This document shows positions 1 to 15,300 of a DNA stretch of 64,000 bases, piece by piece. The DNA is from Rhopalosiphum padi (lineage: Eukaryota; Arthropoda; Insecta; Hemiptera; Aphididae). The position numbers and the translations under genes were made by a program. The notes under the pieces are model-generated. The model had not been told where the DNA came from. It ran no database searches and worked only from the letters and a program-made list of their open reading frames with translations. Location: the NCBI RefSeq assembly GCF_020882245.1, contig NC_083600.1:4898001-4962000 (forward strand). The letters run 5' to 3'. Numbering within the stretch: position 1 is the stretch's first letter; every line of letters starts with the position of its first letter.

Positions 1-2374
1 CGAAATTATCCTTTCAAAGTTTAAACTTTCACTAACTTTTAAGTGGTCTATTTGACGAAAAAAATATATAACATGAGTCAACTGATAAACCATGCCATGT
101 TCCGCCCATATACCTACCTATATATTGATATAGAACTAACATATTATTATCATTCGTAAATTTAATTTTAAAAGCTCAAGGTTCCACGTGAACTCTGACT
201 AATAATCTAAATTAATTATACACTTTTTTTTTGTTTTACGTAATTATCAGTGGATATTTTCTCTTATTGTGTTAAACTCATGTCAAAAATTCTACGAGTA
301 TCGTCAAATTTACTTATTGCGTATTGTTCAGTATAGGTTGTAAGTAAAATAAAATAAATTATAAAATAGAAAAAAAACCCAAGGTGTGTAGTAGTTCGTA
401 AAGGACCGATCTATAGATATCCTATTTAGGATTACAGACCATTTATGTATATAATATTAATACGTGGTTTAAACACTAGAACAAAAATATATTTTCCGTA
501 TTTAATACGGACTGGTATTTTATATATCGGGTATACAGACATGTATATAAGTATACAGAATACGATATTTTCGGTAATTATTTTGGCGTCGTATTTTCGA
601 TAACAAGGGTATAATTACTGAATTACGATATACCGGTATTCTATAATACCTGTATATATAATATATATTCATTATAGTTGAAATTTTAAATCAAAATAAT
701 TGATTTTAAGTGATATTTAATTACTACTTTATATTATATTATTGTCAGTCGATTATCCTGTCAGTTGAATGGCTGTCGGTTGATTGTCCTTCTTCCAATT
801 TGAATAAGTATACCTATTAGGTACCTAACTCTTAAAAGTTAAAGGTTTTACGTACGAGATTTAATAATATTTTATTAAAAATAAATAATCACCCACTTCA
901 AAATATATAGTACTGATCAAGAGTAGTGGAAAAGTGAAAATTAAAATGAAATTGTAAACAATTTTGTCGGAAAATGCATTATTTAATTAAAAATAATCTA
1001 TAATTAGTTAAAAACATTATGAACCAAAAAAAATCTCAAGGTCTAACTATATACAACATCGAGAACAGTGAGAACATATTTGAGGAAAAGTTCAACAAAT
1101 ATTTTGTACAAGAAAAAAAAAATTCAGTGTTCTACTTTGAGGGTAGTTTTATGTAGCAAATTGAATTTAGTTAGTACTTTGAATGGTTCAAAATTCTAAG
1201 GATTTTTTTTAAACAACATTTAAATACATTTGGTGTTAATCGAAAGAGTAATTAAAAAAACAGTCAAGGGTAAACGATAGCGGACATTTTGTCATAATGT
1301 AATATTGTTAACTAATTAAATAAATCCCGTTTTGAAAAGTTTTTCTCGGACACATATAATTTCATCGTAATATTATATTTAGTAACATAGATAATAATAT
1401 AAATCGATGATTTTTGGTTTCCGTCCAAGGATTTCTCAATTTTCTCAACTCAAGAAAAAATAATAAAAATTTATAGAAGTGAGACAATCTATGAATAGAA
1501 TAATAATTATGGTATATTTACGTACGTAATTCGCTTATGGTTTGTATATTATTATTAATAATCGAATAAAAAAACATTCTTCCACCAACTATACCTAAAT
1601 ATATAAAAACGTTACGTTCGGCTTACGGTTAAGCTGCGATAAATAACAGGTTTCGATCTGCTCAATAAGTGTTTCCGATTTTCTCAAAGTATATATTTTA
1701 TATTCACAGTATTAAATATTATTTTATACATCTGTACTATAATTTCGCGTGCACTTATAACCGATGGTAAACGACAAAAACAAAACCATCGCTATTTTTA
1801 AAAATTCCTCGGTTTTTCAATAATGTAATTAATACAGGTGTGATAAATTCTTCGTCACGAACGCGATTGTTTTTCCGATTTGAAGTATAGCATTTGTGAA
1901 GGCCACCCCGCGACTGTGATATTATTCCATATTGTTGTGAGAAAAATCACCATTGACGGCGACCGACCTTCTTTCGGGTCATCGCGTATAGTTATGGCAG
2001 ATTATATAGTAGGTATATATACTAAATGTCTATATATATACGCCATACGGATATATATATATATATATACACTATTTTATGATATTTATACGATTATTCT
2101 AATTTTGATAATAATCGTGTTAGGTTATATTATGACACACGGTATACGTTAAAGAAATCCGAGAAAAAAATAATTTAGAAACATTTTCATTTATTAGGTA
2201 AGTATATAAACATAAATAAAATCCTAATAAATATATTATTTTTGACGTGAAGTGGTGACCAATGGGTATTTTACGAGCTATACGGGGAATACGTTTTATC
2301 TGATACAATATTATATAGTCAAAGACTAAGTTCAAACATTTCAAACACTAGTTTAGTTATTATTTATAATTTTT
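1..2374. other. AT-rich spacer, no gene seen
   Basis: No supported gene is visible. The stretch is made of short AT runs with a few weak structures. There is a 14-bp perfect palindrome AAAGTTTAAACTTT at 16-29, the aphid-typical palindrome TAGGTACCTA near 818, and a short AT run at 2051-2069. A 90-codon open frame at 1880-2152 does not begin with ATG and ends in AT-repeat-derived isoleucine/tyrosine runs, so I treat it as chance. Confidence 0.7.
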
Positions 2375-2446
2375 TTTTTATCATTTAACGATTTTCGGGG
2401 AGGGGGAATTACAACCCTTCAACTCCTCCCTATAGATACGCCAATG
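2375..2446 (-). mobile_element. hAT-like transposon terminus (fragment)
   Basis: Read on the minus strand from 2446, the sequence begins CATTGGCGTATCTATAGGGA and continues through G-rich then C-rich blocks (AGGAGTTGAAGGGTT, then CCCCCTCCCC). This closely resembles the widespread hAT-type terminus that starts CAGTGGCGTAG, followed by a G-run, GTTCA/GGGTT and a C-run. Only this end was found. No opposite inverted terminus or 8-bp target duplication could be paired by eye, so it is probably a truncated, diverged copy. The family assignment rests on terminal motif similarity only. Confidence 0.5.
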
Positions 2447-5400
2447 TCATTAATTTAATAAATTGTAATTAATTAGTAGGTATGAATGTACGATACACTA
2501 TACAGTATACACAGTTTTTGGTAGATGGCATTTTACGGTAATTATTAGGTAACATAATACTACACGGGTACCCTATAGTTTTTTTTTTATTTATTAATGG
2601 AAATCAAAATAATGTATATAATCATTGATTTTTAATTTACATCCTCAAAATTGCAAATTATTGCAATTATTTGTATTATTATTATGATCTATTATCATGT
2701 GAAAGCTCTACAACAATTAAACCACTCTCGTAATACTGACAATAAGGTCTGTTTTCAACGCTAAAGACACTTCGATTTTGTACATCGTAATAATGTAATA
2801 TACACCGTTTTTGTGCCTATGATAAATAGAACTATATTATCTTTTACCAACATATGTTATTGCTCCCCATATTATTATCCTCCATTCGATGTATTGTAAA
2901 ACAGTGTTCCGAATCGATCGATCGATGAAATAATTTTCGCATCTTATAATAATATACTTACAAAACAAAATATTATTGTACATACAGACGTAAATACGTT
3001 CAGTATATATTATACATATATTATTTATTAATAACATAAAAACAATATTATTGTTATTGCTAGCGTACAGCGGCTATACCCGAAGGCGTAACGTTAGCCC
3101 TGAACTAGATGAACTCTGCCACCCGATACGAATAGCTATAATATATTATATATTTTATTATAATATTATACCAGGTACCACTACGTGCGTCCGCGATAAT
3201 AACGCGATATTACTTACGCGAGTGCGGGTAAAATGTATAGCTGCTGAGCGGTAAGTGGTCGGGAGGCACTGAAACTGTTATAACTTATATAAATATATAA
3301 TATATATTATATATATAGAACACGGGCATATCATACAGTAATTGAATATATTATAGAGAGTGTAATTTTCGATATTTTATGCAAATCGCCGCAACTTTCC
3401 TCTGCACTTTCATCGCAAACATCGTAGAGCAAAACGTGTCACGTTATTGCGCCAATATATTACGATAAAATAAAATAATTATTATTACCAAAGTACGACA
3501 CGACGCGTCGTCCACAACGTTCGCTCTAATTATTGTTATCGTGTTCGATCTAATATAGTAATAACACGAGTATAGGTATACCAGGGAGGTTATCTATCTG
3601 GCGCCCCAATGTAATGTCCCAGATCTATATAGAAAACGTATTGAATCGTACAATTGTATACACGAGATCGGTCTGTATAATATATATGTATGATAATCAC
3701 ATTATATACTATTATACACTATTTACACTAGTGAATTATAAGCGTTGTTGTTACATAAAATAGATATTCATATATAATATATATATATATATACATTAAT
3801 TACATTTATATGGGATAGTATGGTATTAAATTATTATGTAAGCAGAATTGTTTTACAAGTGTACATTTGAACATATATATATATATATATAATATTGTTA
3901 TATGTGCGATATACCTATAATAAACTAATAATTAAGTGGTGGAGGTTAAAAAGAGTTCATAAAGACTTATATTATTATTATTTATTACATTAATATTTAG
4001 TATCATATAATCTGTGTCAATTTAATAAGTGTTTATATTTCATTCTTAATAATTGTGCTTGACATACAAATATGTAAGATATATCGTTTTAAAGTATATA
4101 ATTATGTAAGTCATATAAATAGTTTATCATATTATGTTTATTATATTATTATATCATGATTAAAACGTGATAAATTTTGGTTATTTTCGAAAGTTTTACT
4201 AACAGTAGGTATCACTATCAGGAATAACAACTTTTTACAAAATTACAACGTATAGATAAATATTGTAATACTAATTATTAGCCACTTTTCTTAAATTTGT
4301 CTATAAATATTAGATATACAATATTAATTAACAATGATCGAATATTGTTTGTTGAGTATAATAGATACTAGACAACTAGACTGTCTTGTAAAGTACTCGA
4401 ATAAAAGTAGTCAAATAGGTATATTTTAAGTACTCAAATATAAATTATTTTAAACGATAAAAGAAAAATTCATTGAAAACATGTATTTTTAATAATTTCT
4501 TAAAATATTTATATTTAAAATCAAATAACAATTTTTAACACATATATATTTCATATTTTCAATTCAATTATGTTTAAAAAAAATTGAGAAACGGATGTGT
4601 AATTTAAGTTAAAAAAATAATCTATATTTTATATATTGTATAAAAATATAAACTATAATACAAATTTGTCTAATGTTATATATTTTAAATTGTAAAATGA
4701 TCTACAAAATTAATATATGACACAAAAATGTTAAAAAAAAACTGTCTCCTTGATTTATATAATTTACCGACAAATGTTAACTAAACATTTTGAAAGTATT
4801 TGAAAGTATCTATAAATACTTTTTTGAAGGATCTATAATCATACTTGAATACTATTAAAAAAAATTTCTTTTACAAAACTGATATTAGATTATAATAAAT
4901 AATAATGTAACAGCGTACGTGGTATTATGTGTGTGTGTATTCGAGTTATAGTAAGTACTATCATCTATCGTCCGTCCTCGTTATAGAAAAAACGTGTTTT
5001 CCGTATATATCTATAACATATTATAGACTGTACTGATAAAATGAAATAACATAAAAATACGACCGAACACGACGTCTTGAAAGTAAATGGGAAATCGTCG
5101 GGGGCAAGAAATTATTTATCGATCGTCCGTGTGTCCGAATACCACGCTGCAGTAGGTACAATTTGTTTAATGGCTAACACACACCAAGTCCCGAAGTGTT
5201 ATATTTACATTAATCGTATCACGACTCCGCGACATGCGTTTATATAATTATAATATCGAATGCGTTGCCGTAGTCCGTAATGATCAAATAATACAATTTT
5301 ATCACGATGGATAGTATACTACGTGGGAGATTGAGACGATTGTTTCGGTTTACTATATACTTGAAGAATGAAGGGATCTATACATGCATATATTATATAG

Positions 5401-6759
5401 GTTAGATATACATATAATGACGTGTATAAGCTGATATACACGGCAATAATAATCTAGAATAACCGATCATTAATCACCCACGAAATAATGGTAATAACAA
5501 TATTACCCCCCAACCGCAATAAAAAAAAAACAGAAAAAAAGTAAATAATATATGATAATCCTTATCGTATATAATAAGTATTAAATTATGGATAAAATAA
5601 CGTTGTTATTGTGTCTTTAGATGTGTCGTCGTGCGTTCGTCGTTTTACAAAAGTCAATTTGCACGATCAAAACGATTGATTAACATATAATAATTATTAT
5701 AATATTGCACTGAAGAGGTTCATTATTCCGTGATAAACGTTTTATTCTATTCTTCGATATTTTATCATCAATATTATATTGTTTAAACATAACACAAACG
5801 TCGCAAACAATACGCTTGTACATAATAGTAGTAATTAATAAAACTTTACATTTCTTGAACATTATTGGCTTGTGAATAATCTATATATACTAATAGCTTA
5901 CAATAATATAACGTTATTTTTTTATGAGTACACTTACGTTAAAATTGAATAAAGTTATATTATTATTGAATCTTGAATCCATGATATGATTGTTAAATGT
6001 TATGGAACAACCCACACACTATATTATAATAGTATATAAGCTAGCTATATATAGTACCTACGTCTTGAAAAATGGCATAATAAATATTATTACATGGCTT
6101 AAGCTAATATTTAATTTTTATTTCACAATTTTACGTCTTTGTAAAGTATATTTATTAAAAACATCGTTTCTATATAAATAGTCACGAATATGAGAACATT
6201 TTGATTAAAAAAAGGAAATCATACTATAATAAGGAAGCCAAGTTTAAACAGCAAGTATAAAATTATTAAAATGATGTTTTCTACGACTTCGGTACCGCGT
6301 ATAAATTGTATACGACAATAACGCGCATTAATATATAATATGAATACATTTTATTTTGCATTGCAAAATACGCGAGTTAATAATCGACGAGTCATAAAAA
6401 TGGGTGTACCTATACCTCTATATACATAGTATAGCTGATGAGGTAAAAATGTATTGTGGTGTAATTCGAAAATCATTCAATGTGCAATACGTATATTTGA
6501 AGTATTTAGGACTTCGCGGAGAGCTCCATATGGGTTGGTATTATATATATATTATACACGCGCGACATCAATTTTCAAACCTCTTCGAGTTGAAAATAAA
6601 ATTGCGCAAATATGCGCCGCGAGCGCTACAAATGTAACGCTCGTTGTGATGCTATATATATATATAGATATTATATCATGTATAATAGACATAGACATTA
6701 TATTATTGTGATATGTATAGCTGATGTATATATATATATATATAATAGTGTAATACGAC
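2447..6759. other. AT-rich spacer with scattered microsatellites
   Basis: No supported gene. A short CGAT tandem lies at 2913-2926. A 12-bp palindrome ACGACGCGTCGT is at 3500-3511, and AT runs are at 3777-3793 and 3873-3891. The stretch 4361-4870 contains several variants of AAGTACTC(A/G)AAT and AAGTATTTGAAAGTATCT, suggesting decayed internal repeats of an unidentified element. CpG content is somewhat raised at 3040-3260 and 4960-5360, but no open frame or splice pair is convincing. A short ATG frame (5621-5683, 20 codons) directly follows a splice-acceptor-like TGTCTTTAG, but nothing else supports it. Confidence 0.65.
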
Positions 6760-7330
6760 GACGGGGTCGAATGGTTTTATACGATTTGTAGACCTATGCC
6801 TATGCGTCAGTGCGTACGTCATCTTGTCAAAACGACGGATGGCGATAAATCGTACGACACGACTCGCAGAATATATAATAGTAAATAATAATAATATATA
6901 TTATATATAGACGGGCACACGACTATTGCTGTCAATATAGGCCTATATATATATATATATATAGGATTTGTTTGGGCAGCATATACCTACGTGTTACGAA
7001 TCCCGAACAAGTGTACAACGTATATATATATATGATGTATTTTGTTATTATTGTTATTAGGTATATATATATATATATATATATATAGTTCGATGTATTG
7101 CTATGCCGTCACATTGCGGCGCGGCGGCGGTGGTTTAAAGGTGTGCAATTTAATAACGTCGTCGTTTGTCGTGCGGAATTGCCAACGACCGTCGTGTCAC
7201 GTCTTCCGTCCGCGAATGATTCTGTATTTCTGTACGGCGGTTGTATATATATAATATTATATTATATATAGGTAATAATATAATATAGTTACGTGCGCAT
7301 CACTGTCCGAGACCGTGTTATTATTATTAT
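6760..7330. other. CpG-containing patch with AT microsatellites
   Basis: CpG dinucleotides are clearly denser here than in the flanks, for example around 6755-6870 and 7105-7220. TA runs lie at 6944-6963 and 7062-7087. No frame starts with ATG and shows protein-like composition. It may be an unmethylated regulatory patch, but the sequence does not show function. Confidence 0.5.
7062..7087. repeat. (TA)n microsatellite
   Basis: Uninterrupted TA dinucleotide run of 26 bp. A second TA run of 19 bp lies nearby at 7353-7371, and a degenerate TTA/TTG trinucleotide stretch at about 7455-7505. Confidence 0.95.
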
Positions 7331-7371
7331 TAGATATACCTATATATATACCTATATATATATATATATAT

Positions 7372-8829
7372 GTGGTGTTTATAATATAATATTAATTCGA
7401 TGGGTTTGCGGAAAGTCTTTTTTCGGAAAATCATTGCCAATCGTATATCGCCATTATTGTTGCCGTTACTGTTATTATTATTGTTATTACTTATTAGTTA
7501 TTATACACTTATATTTTACTACTAGGTATATACACTTGTCGTAGGCACCGTGATACGTGTAATATGCAATTTCCGTTATGCGATTATGTGCGTCGCGTAT
7601 TTTTATTTCATTTCGCTCGCCCGCGGTTGTCAAACAGTATAAAAAAAACTCTTGTGTTGCCTCCATATCATAGCCAGATCACGTGCTTACTTATTTTACT
7701 TCTAGAGTTTGTCTCATTTGAATATTGTTATTATATTATTATAATTTATAATTTATATTACAGGTCTATGTATACATTATTAAACCAATAGCTGATATTT
7801 TTTTTTAAAGTTTATTGAGCTTTAAATCATAAATATTTCTATATTGACTTGTTCACAACCAAAGCGTGTTAATGTGTAATATAGACTATAACTTATAGTT
7901 TTATCATCTACAAATATATAATAATTTTCATTGAAAAACATATTTTTTATGCATATTTAAAAAAAAATATATTATATATAATATAATATATATATACATT
8001 TTCAACAAATAATGTTTTCAAAATAGCGAACACTTTAATCAATTGCAAACAGTGAATAATTCATGTGCACTATATCTATTGGACGTAAAATATTTGTTTC
8101 TAAAAAAATATCACACCGGTAATTTTCTTCAAATATCGGAAACTACAAATAGTAGGTTCAAACATAATACTTTCAAGTTACAATAGAACACATTTGTTCG
8201 AGATCGATTGTTTTCGCGTTTTGGTGAAACGGTTAAAAGTATTAACTATAAAAATACAAAACCTTATTTTTTTGATCGACTTCAACAATGTGTCTACAAT
8301 TAGTATAATACAAAGTGTTATAATTTAAATATAGTGTTTTTAAAACATCATCAATTTTCGGAAACACAAATTAAAAAAAAAGAAAGTAGAAAGTATACAT
8401 CGTTCGTTTGCGATGATTTGAGTAAAACTTAATAGGTATGATGTATTCTGTTGTGGCCGTTGTATAGACACCGTATTCTTCTCTATGAGTTCTCTTCATA
8501 AGATCGATAAAAACTTTAATAGTTTACCGGTTAAGCGACATATATTATGTAAATTGTAATTAGGCATCTATACATATATTCATTTACTAATGTTATATAT
8601 AGGTGCGGGACACAAATTTGAAATTATACTTGTTATTCGATAACAGCAATATTGAATAAACTACATATATTTTATACAGACACCGTTTGGCGTGTATAGG
8701 TTATCTCGTGAAATCCATATATAGTCGAATGATATGATAACTGTCGGATCCAGAATCGCATGTCAGAGGCACCAGAAAAATAAATAATAATAATAAACAA
8801 ACAATTATAATTATTATCATTATAATATT
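7372..8829. other. AT-rich spacer, no gene seen
   Basis: Mostly A/T homopolymer and dinucleotide stretches. The motif TCGGAAAC(T)ACAAAT occurs twice (about 8137 and 8356), a weak hint of decayed repeats. The open frame at 7564-7791 opens with TTAC-rich low-complexity sequence and is not credible. Confidence 0.65.
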
Positions 8830-8883
8830 TTATAGCGGCGGCGGCGGCTCTTTGAACGATTAACGATTGTACACATTGCATTG

Positions 8884-8960
8884 CACACGCACACACACAC
8901 GCATACACGTGATGTATACAGACCAGGAAATGTTGGCACATGTGTGTGTGCGTGTGTGTG
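8884..8960. repeat. CA / TG tracts forming a potential foldback
   Basis: A CA-rich tract (8884-8902, with one CG interruption) is followed about 40 bp later by a TG-rich tract (8941-8960) carrying its CG interruption at the mirrored place. The two arms share a 16-bp complementary match, CACACGCACACACACA and its reverse complement, so the pair could fold into a hairpin. All open frames across this interval on both strands derive from the repeat and should be ignored. Confidence 0.85.
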
Positions 8961-9340
8961 TTTTTTCGCGCGATATGCCCAAGGTTGCGGGCATAGCCTT
9001 ATCAACGCCCGTGTACGTCCACGATAATAATTTTATAATATATACACATATAATATTCTCATTATCATTATTACTATTTTGGAGTTCGATAGTCGTCGCG
9101 CGCGCGACCCGCGAACCTTGGGCGCAGGCGAACGCAAACATGCGTACGTAATAATAATGATAATATATGTGTATAGGTTATGTAGGTATAATATATATAT
9201 ATATATATATGTAGCCTTGTGCACGTCCGATACGACCGAGTCTCTGGATCTCTGTATACGCAGGCAAGTATAGGTACTTGCTGTACTTATGTATAGTCTA
9301 TGTAGCCACACCAAACGAGAGGGGAAAAACTCCGCAACTA
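8961..9340. other. CpG-containing patch
   Basis: Contains a CGCGCGCG cluster near 9090-9105, dense CpG to about 9150, and an AT run at 9191-9210. Overlapping open frames exist on both strands, none with ATG start plus recognisable protein features. No function can be assigned. Confidence 0.5.
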
Positions 9341-12300
9341 CAGGTCTTACGATATCATAATATGTGGATTATAAATTATAATATATAATAAAGTGTACAG
9401 GATGATATTTTTTTTCGAGAAAAAATTATTTTTATAATTTTTTTTAATTTTCTAAAAGGCGACCTGTGCTCTTAAATTTCATTTTCGATAGCACAATAAT
9501 AATTTTTTTTCTTATCCAGAATATCATATCATATAATATGTATATTAGAGACATAACAGGAGCGACATGGAGCTATATAACAACGTAGGTACGTCAATAT
9601 GTATGGCAATATTGTAATTCTAATAAATATATAAAAATAAAATATTCTAAAAGTGATTTTATTATACATTATTGATAAATATTGTGTGTTGTGCTGTATG
9701 ACTGAATCATTTTTTTCCTAGTGTTTTTATTACAATATCGACATTTGAAAACGGAAAATGTCGAATATAACTTATTTATAGGTATAGTTATGCGGTAAAA
9801 AGCTACTTGCAAATGATGGATATTTACAAAGTTTACTCAGATTCAGGGAAAATAAATGTATTTGGCACACTGTGTATCTAAATAAATTATAAAAGCAAAA
9901 GTTAACGAATAATTTCAAGGAAGTATGAAAATAAAACCATATAACATATAATATACAGTATGTATATATAATAGTTAATAATTAAATATATACAAAAAAC
10001 GTAAATTTATAAATATAAATTACATACTATTTTAAATCATTTTAATTCAAATGTATATATTTTAAAAATTTACCTGAGAATTATGTTTAAATATATAATA
10101 TTTTATTTTTTTCAATAAAAATAATGAATGAAAGTGTACATTTATATTTATTAAAATATTTTATCAAAATATACCGCTATAGAAATGTATTTTAAGAAAC
10201 TACTGAATTGCAACTATAAGGTGTATAATTAAAATATAAGATTATTTTAAAGAAGAGATACTTGAAATGGGAATGATTTTGAGTAAGGAATAATATTTTG
10301 AATGGAGAAATTTTGAGTGCACCGACCGCAAGAATGAATTCGTGAGAGGAGGGCATAGGGCTGGTTACCCTTCAAATGGAATTTTAGTACTACTGAAAAT
10401 AATATAATATAAAATAAATTCTAAATTATCTCGATATAGATATTTTATAGATATATACATTTAATATTATATAGTATACCTTGATATTATAGTATATAAT
10501 ATTTTCATCTCATATCCGTATAATAAAGTGCTAAATCTCCATTGCCTGCAATAATTGGTAATTACTTCCGCTTATCTAAAATAATGAACCAATTATTAAA
10601 TTAAATCATCGTAAGATTATATGTATTCACATACTTATTTTTAAAACACGTTTTGAGCTTCAATAACATGGTTGTAATAGCTTACATTTAATTATTTACA
10701 TTAGATGAATCTATACATTTTGGTAATTAAATTATTTGCGTTGGCAAAGGATCCAGTTATTGGTCCAGACAGATTTTCCAAAAAGAGAATTCATTCAAAA
10801 TTAGGACAGTGAACGATAATTTGTTTAACTGTAAACTGCATGTAACATGATGATTGATTATAATAATGAAAGTTCTGTCTTGACCATCAGGTGACCGTGA
10901 GGATGTGAGATTACCTTTTGCACAATATATACATCATTATATTAAATAATTATGTATGTTATATTCAGTAAGTTTTAATTGCATTAGAAGGACCTACATA
11001 TAACATTTCTTTTAGTAAAATGGTAGGTACTTGCGTTATCACTTGTTATGTAGACTTCTTATCGATACATAATTAGGTAATATAATATCATTATTTATAA
11101 AGTATTAAATACTCGAGATTTTTGGTTTTGTTTATAAAATGTGCACCTAGTATAAATTATTATAATTGACAATATATTCAAATACAAATTAATCGATTCT
11201 TATTGTTAGCACTTTTTATTTGATTTAATAATTATTGTTCTTCTCAACCAAAATAATAAAGTATTATAATTTATAATAAATAAATAATGAGAATAATCAA
11301 GTTTATTATGTAACACAGTATTAACAAAATAATATTTTTGTGAAAAATAATTATAAAATACATTATTTTTGGAATTTAACACGATGAATAATTTTTTATT
11401 AATTATTGTTTTGAGTTTTCTAAAATAATTTTAATAGAATTTTAATATAAGACTGGTACATAATTAACAAAAGTTCTTTAAATATGTTATTTGTGGTATT
11501 GTAGTTGCATTTCTTTTCGTAGAATACACCAATTATTTATTTCACAAAGATGAATTATTTTTACATGGAACTATTATTTAATATTTTTATCATTTTATTG
11601 AGATTAAAAAAAAAAAAATACAAAAAAATTTGAATCATTTCAATTTTTTTATTTAATTAACTATTCGAATATTCTTTTAAGAATTTGTAAACGATAATAA
11701 TTAAAACTTCCATAATAGCTAGTATATCTGAGAAGGGATTCTTTTGATTATTAAAATATATCGCAGTTCAACAGATAATTATTATCAAAAATAAATGTGA
11801 AAGAAAAAGTATTCTCAAATGTTGCTTTTATTTAAATTATTTATTATTTCAATTAAATTAATTTGTATTTATTTTCAAACTTAATTTAAAACTTACTCAG
11901 GTATGTCTGATTTATTTAAATTATCTTTTTCAAATAAATACAATTGATTGAATTGATTGTACCAATTACACCTCAAGCTATTACCCTATATCTGTATACC
12001 TACTTAATAGGTATATTTGCGCATTAGAAGTCGGACATTAATTATTGGTACAATTATATTTATTGAATTATGCAAATGTATCCAAGACATTACTCTACTA
12101 AACTTGAACTGTTGTAATAAACGTCACGACCTTAAGCGCAATTTATGTTAAACAAATTCTGTTCAAATTACGTTATATGTTTGGAATATTTAAATAATAA
12201 TCAAAATTATCCATTATAACATAGATAAATGACAAAGTTAGATACTTTTTATTTTTCCATGCTATTTTAATATACATATATATCTATATATAATAGCAAG

Positions 12301-15300
12301 ACGAAACAAGTTTAATTCTCTGCAAGTGTATGTCATGTGTATTAACGTCACTAATGATAATTTATAACAATATATTTTTATCATAATTTTTTATATGAAG
12401 TAATAAAATTCCAACCATTTCATTATACAATTGACTTTAAGCCATATAATATGCTATAACGACTTAATTAATGAAAAATAATATATTATTACGTTTATGC
12501 AGTAAGATAATCAAATTATTTAAACAAGTATTTTGCGGAGGCTGATTTTGAAATAAGTCAATAAATTTAATTTACTGGTATCTCTATCATTAATTAATAT
12601 TTAATTGTGTAATAATTTACCCGTCGACAAATTTGTCATCGTTTCCTGATTAAATAATTCTTATTTTCTAGTGGGATTAAAAATATTAAAATGTATTTCT
12701 CAACTCATGGTATATTTTATTTAACACATTATCATCTTATAAAATAAATGTATGCATGAAAAAAGTCACCCAATATAAAAATAAAGACTGTAATTTTTTG
12801 TAAATAAATACAATTTAATTAATTTAATATGATTTAATAATTACCTATAGGCACTTACAACTTTTTGAAGGTAGTTAAAATATGACTAGGTAATAATTAG
12901 TCACCATGCTATAGAACTAAAAGATATAATTTTTATTTATTATTGTATTACTACAGGTACACATAGTTCTTATTATTCTTATAATTTTATTATTCGACTT
13001 TTAAAATTTAAATAATGCTTTAACATTGTTTTTTCATGATGGTATGTAAAAGTAAAACCCTAATATTATTTATTATTGAAAATTAGTACCAACCATACCT
13101 ATAGCTTAACTTAATTTTAATAATATAAAGTCTTATCAAATTAAGTAACATCATGTGGTTACTAATATTTAATTCAACTCATAATAGAACTATAAAATGT
13201 ATTAATTATTGTAATATATATATTATAATATCTTGTGATAAATAAATATAATATTTTTTATAAAATATTATAGGTAGGTGATTCTTCAAACTACAGCAAT
13301 AATAAAATGAAGTGTAATAAAACTAACTGTACAATTATATTAAACGCATAATTTATATCATATATATTAATTTATATTTGCAATACCTAAGTAAGTTTAT
13401 ATCAGTGAGCTTACATATTTGAAATGTTTGATTTTATTAAATGCAAGAACGTTGTGCTGCAGTTGAATATATTGTCAGGTAGGTAATATCGAAGTAATGC
13501 TCGTAATACAAACTCGATGCTCTGAATTTTTTACAGATTTTCGATCGGAATTTCATTGTTTAGAATTTAATTTAAAAAAAAAAAAAAAACTGTTGGATTT
13601 GACACGTGTAAAGCAATTTCAAATAATAATACAAATCTAAAAAAAAAAAATTAAAAATCGATGGGCATTAATACCTATGTTTTTTTAAAATTACAAACTG
13701 CAAAGGGAATAAACAAGGGACCTAGGAGTATTGAAAATAATGTAAGTATTGTTGAAACACGTATTTTTAATACCTACAACAATAATTATTATATTTTAAG
13801 TACATAGTGTTATTCATGGACAACACTCAACACTCAATACACATATCTGATCAGGCTTAATATTATACATATATACATATATATATATATATACTGATAA
13901 TAACAATATAACGTGTATTTTATTATCCAATTACATTGCTCTGTACCGCGATTTATATGTTATTATTACGATTTTTACAACTTCTGCTTGAAATCGCAAC
14001 AACATATCGTTGTTTATTATACATATACACAACGCCATAAAGTGCGTACCTACATAAAATTTACATATAAATATAGACACAATCTATATTCTATATGAAT
14101 ATAATGCGTGTATGTGTATACCGAACGTATGTGTGTGTAATACGTATACACATGACTATTGACTACTTACATATACTGCATACATAGTATGTAACTATTA
14201 TAAGTAGGTATCGGCCAATTTAATATTATATTCATACATTTTCGACACGTGTTGCGTTTCTTGTGATTAAAAACTCAAGTTTATTTACGTGCACAATGTT
14301 ATATTACGGTATTGGGCTTAGTATATGTGTTGTACTTACATATTATAGAGGTGCCTACTGCAGTTAACATTGTCGGGGTTGAGTACCGTAGTTAAAACAA
14401 TAAATAAAATAGAATAAACCTTATATTACGACCGACAGGTGTTTTTACGCACGTTTATTCAGTTTATTGTACGGTATTGCGGGCTTAAAGGTAGATTATT
14501 GAGCGTAAATCTAAGTAGTAATTAATAATATGACCTATTAAATGAACCGTTCAAGTCACACGCGGAACATGACCCGCGAAGAGGGATCCAGGTATTCTAT
14601 AAAACATCTCAAATCATTATCATTCATATATATTTTTTATTCGTGCATGTTTGGGATTAATGTAAAAAAAAAAACAACAAATTTATCCAGACAAATATTA
14701 TGCAATCTGTCTGAGCTAAAGTGTAAAACTATAAATATGAGTTTTATTATAATATTATTATAGGAGTAATAATAATAAATTTATTCCGTTTTAATGAGAA
14801 AAAATTATTTTTATATGTGTATATTTTATCATATTATGCAACTAAAGAGGTACTTATTTTTACCTTTTATTTTTCTAGTGAGTTTTTATTCCACTGACAA
14901 AATTAGATCTTACATTCTTACCAAGATATAAAAAAACATTGTATGTTCTAATAATAATTTAATATGTATATCACATTCACTTCTATAGCAATGATATATA
15001 TTATTTTTAAAGTTTTTACATAATATTTTGATAAAATTTGGTATAAATAAATTGTATTCTTTACCTACCGATATTGTGAATTTTATTAAAATTGAAATTC
15101 TATGTATTTCGATATGTTTGTATAATATAATAAAATATTAAATCGTGAAAACAACACGTATATCAATAGTAGCCAACGCCTATATAATATTAGTCATTCA
15201 AGTTGTATAAACAATTTATTTTAAAGGTAAAGTAATTTAGAATTTTATAATACTATCGATATAAGATAATAAGAAAACGCATGAAATTAGTGTTATAAAA

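Noticed and set aside
6970..6990. GGGCAGCATATAC, similar to the start of U6 snRNA
   Set aside because: Only a dozen bases match. The conserved U6 body does not follow.
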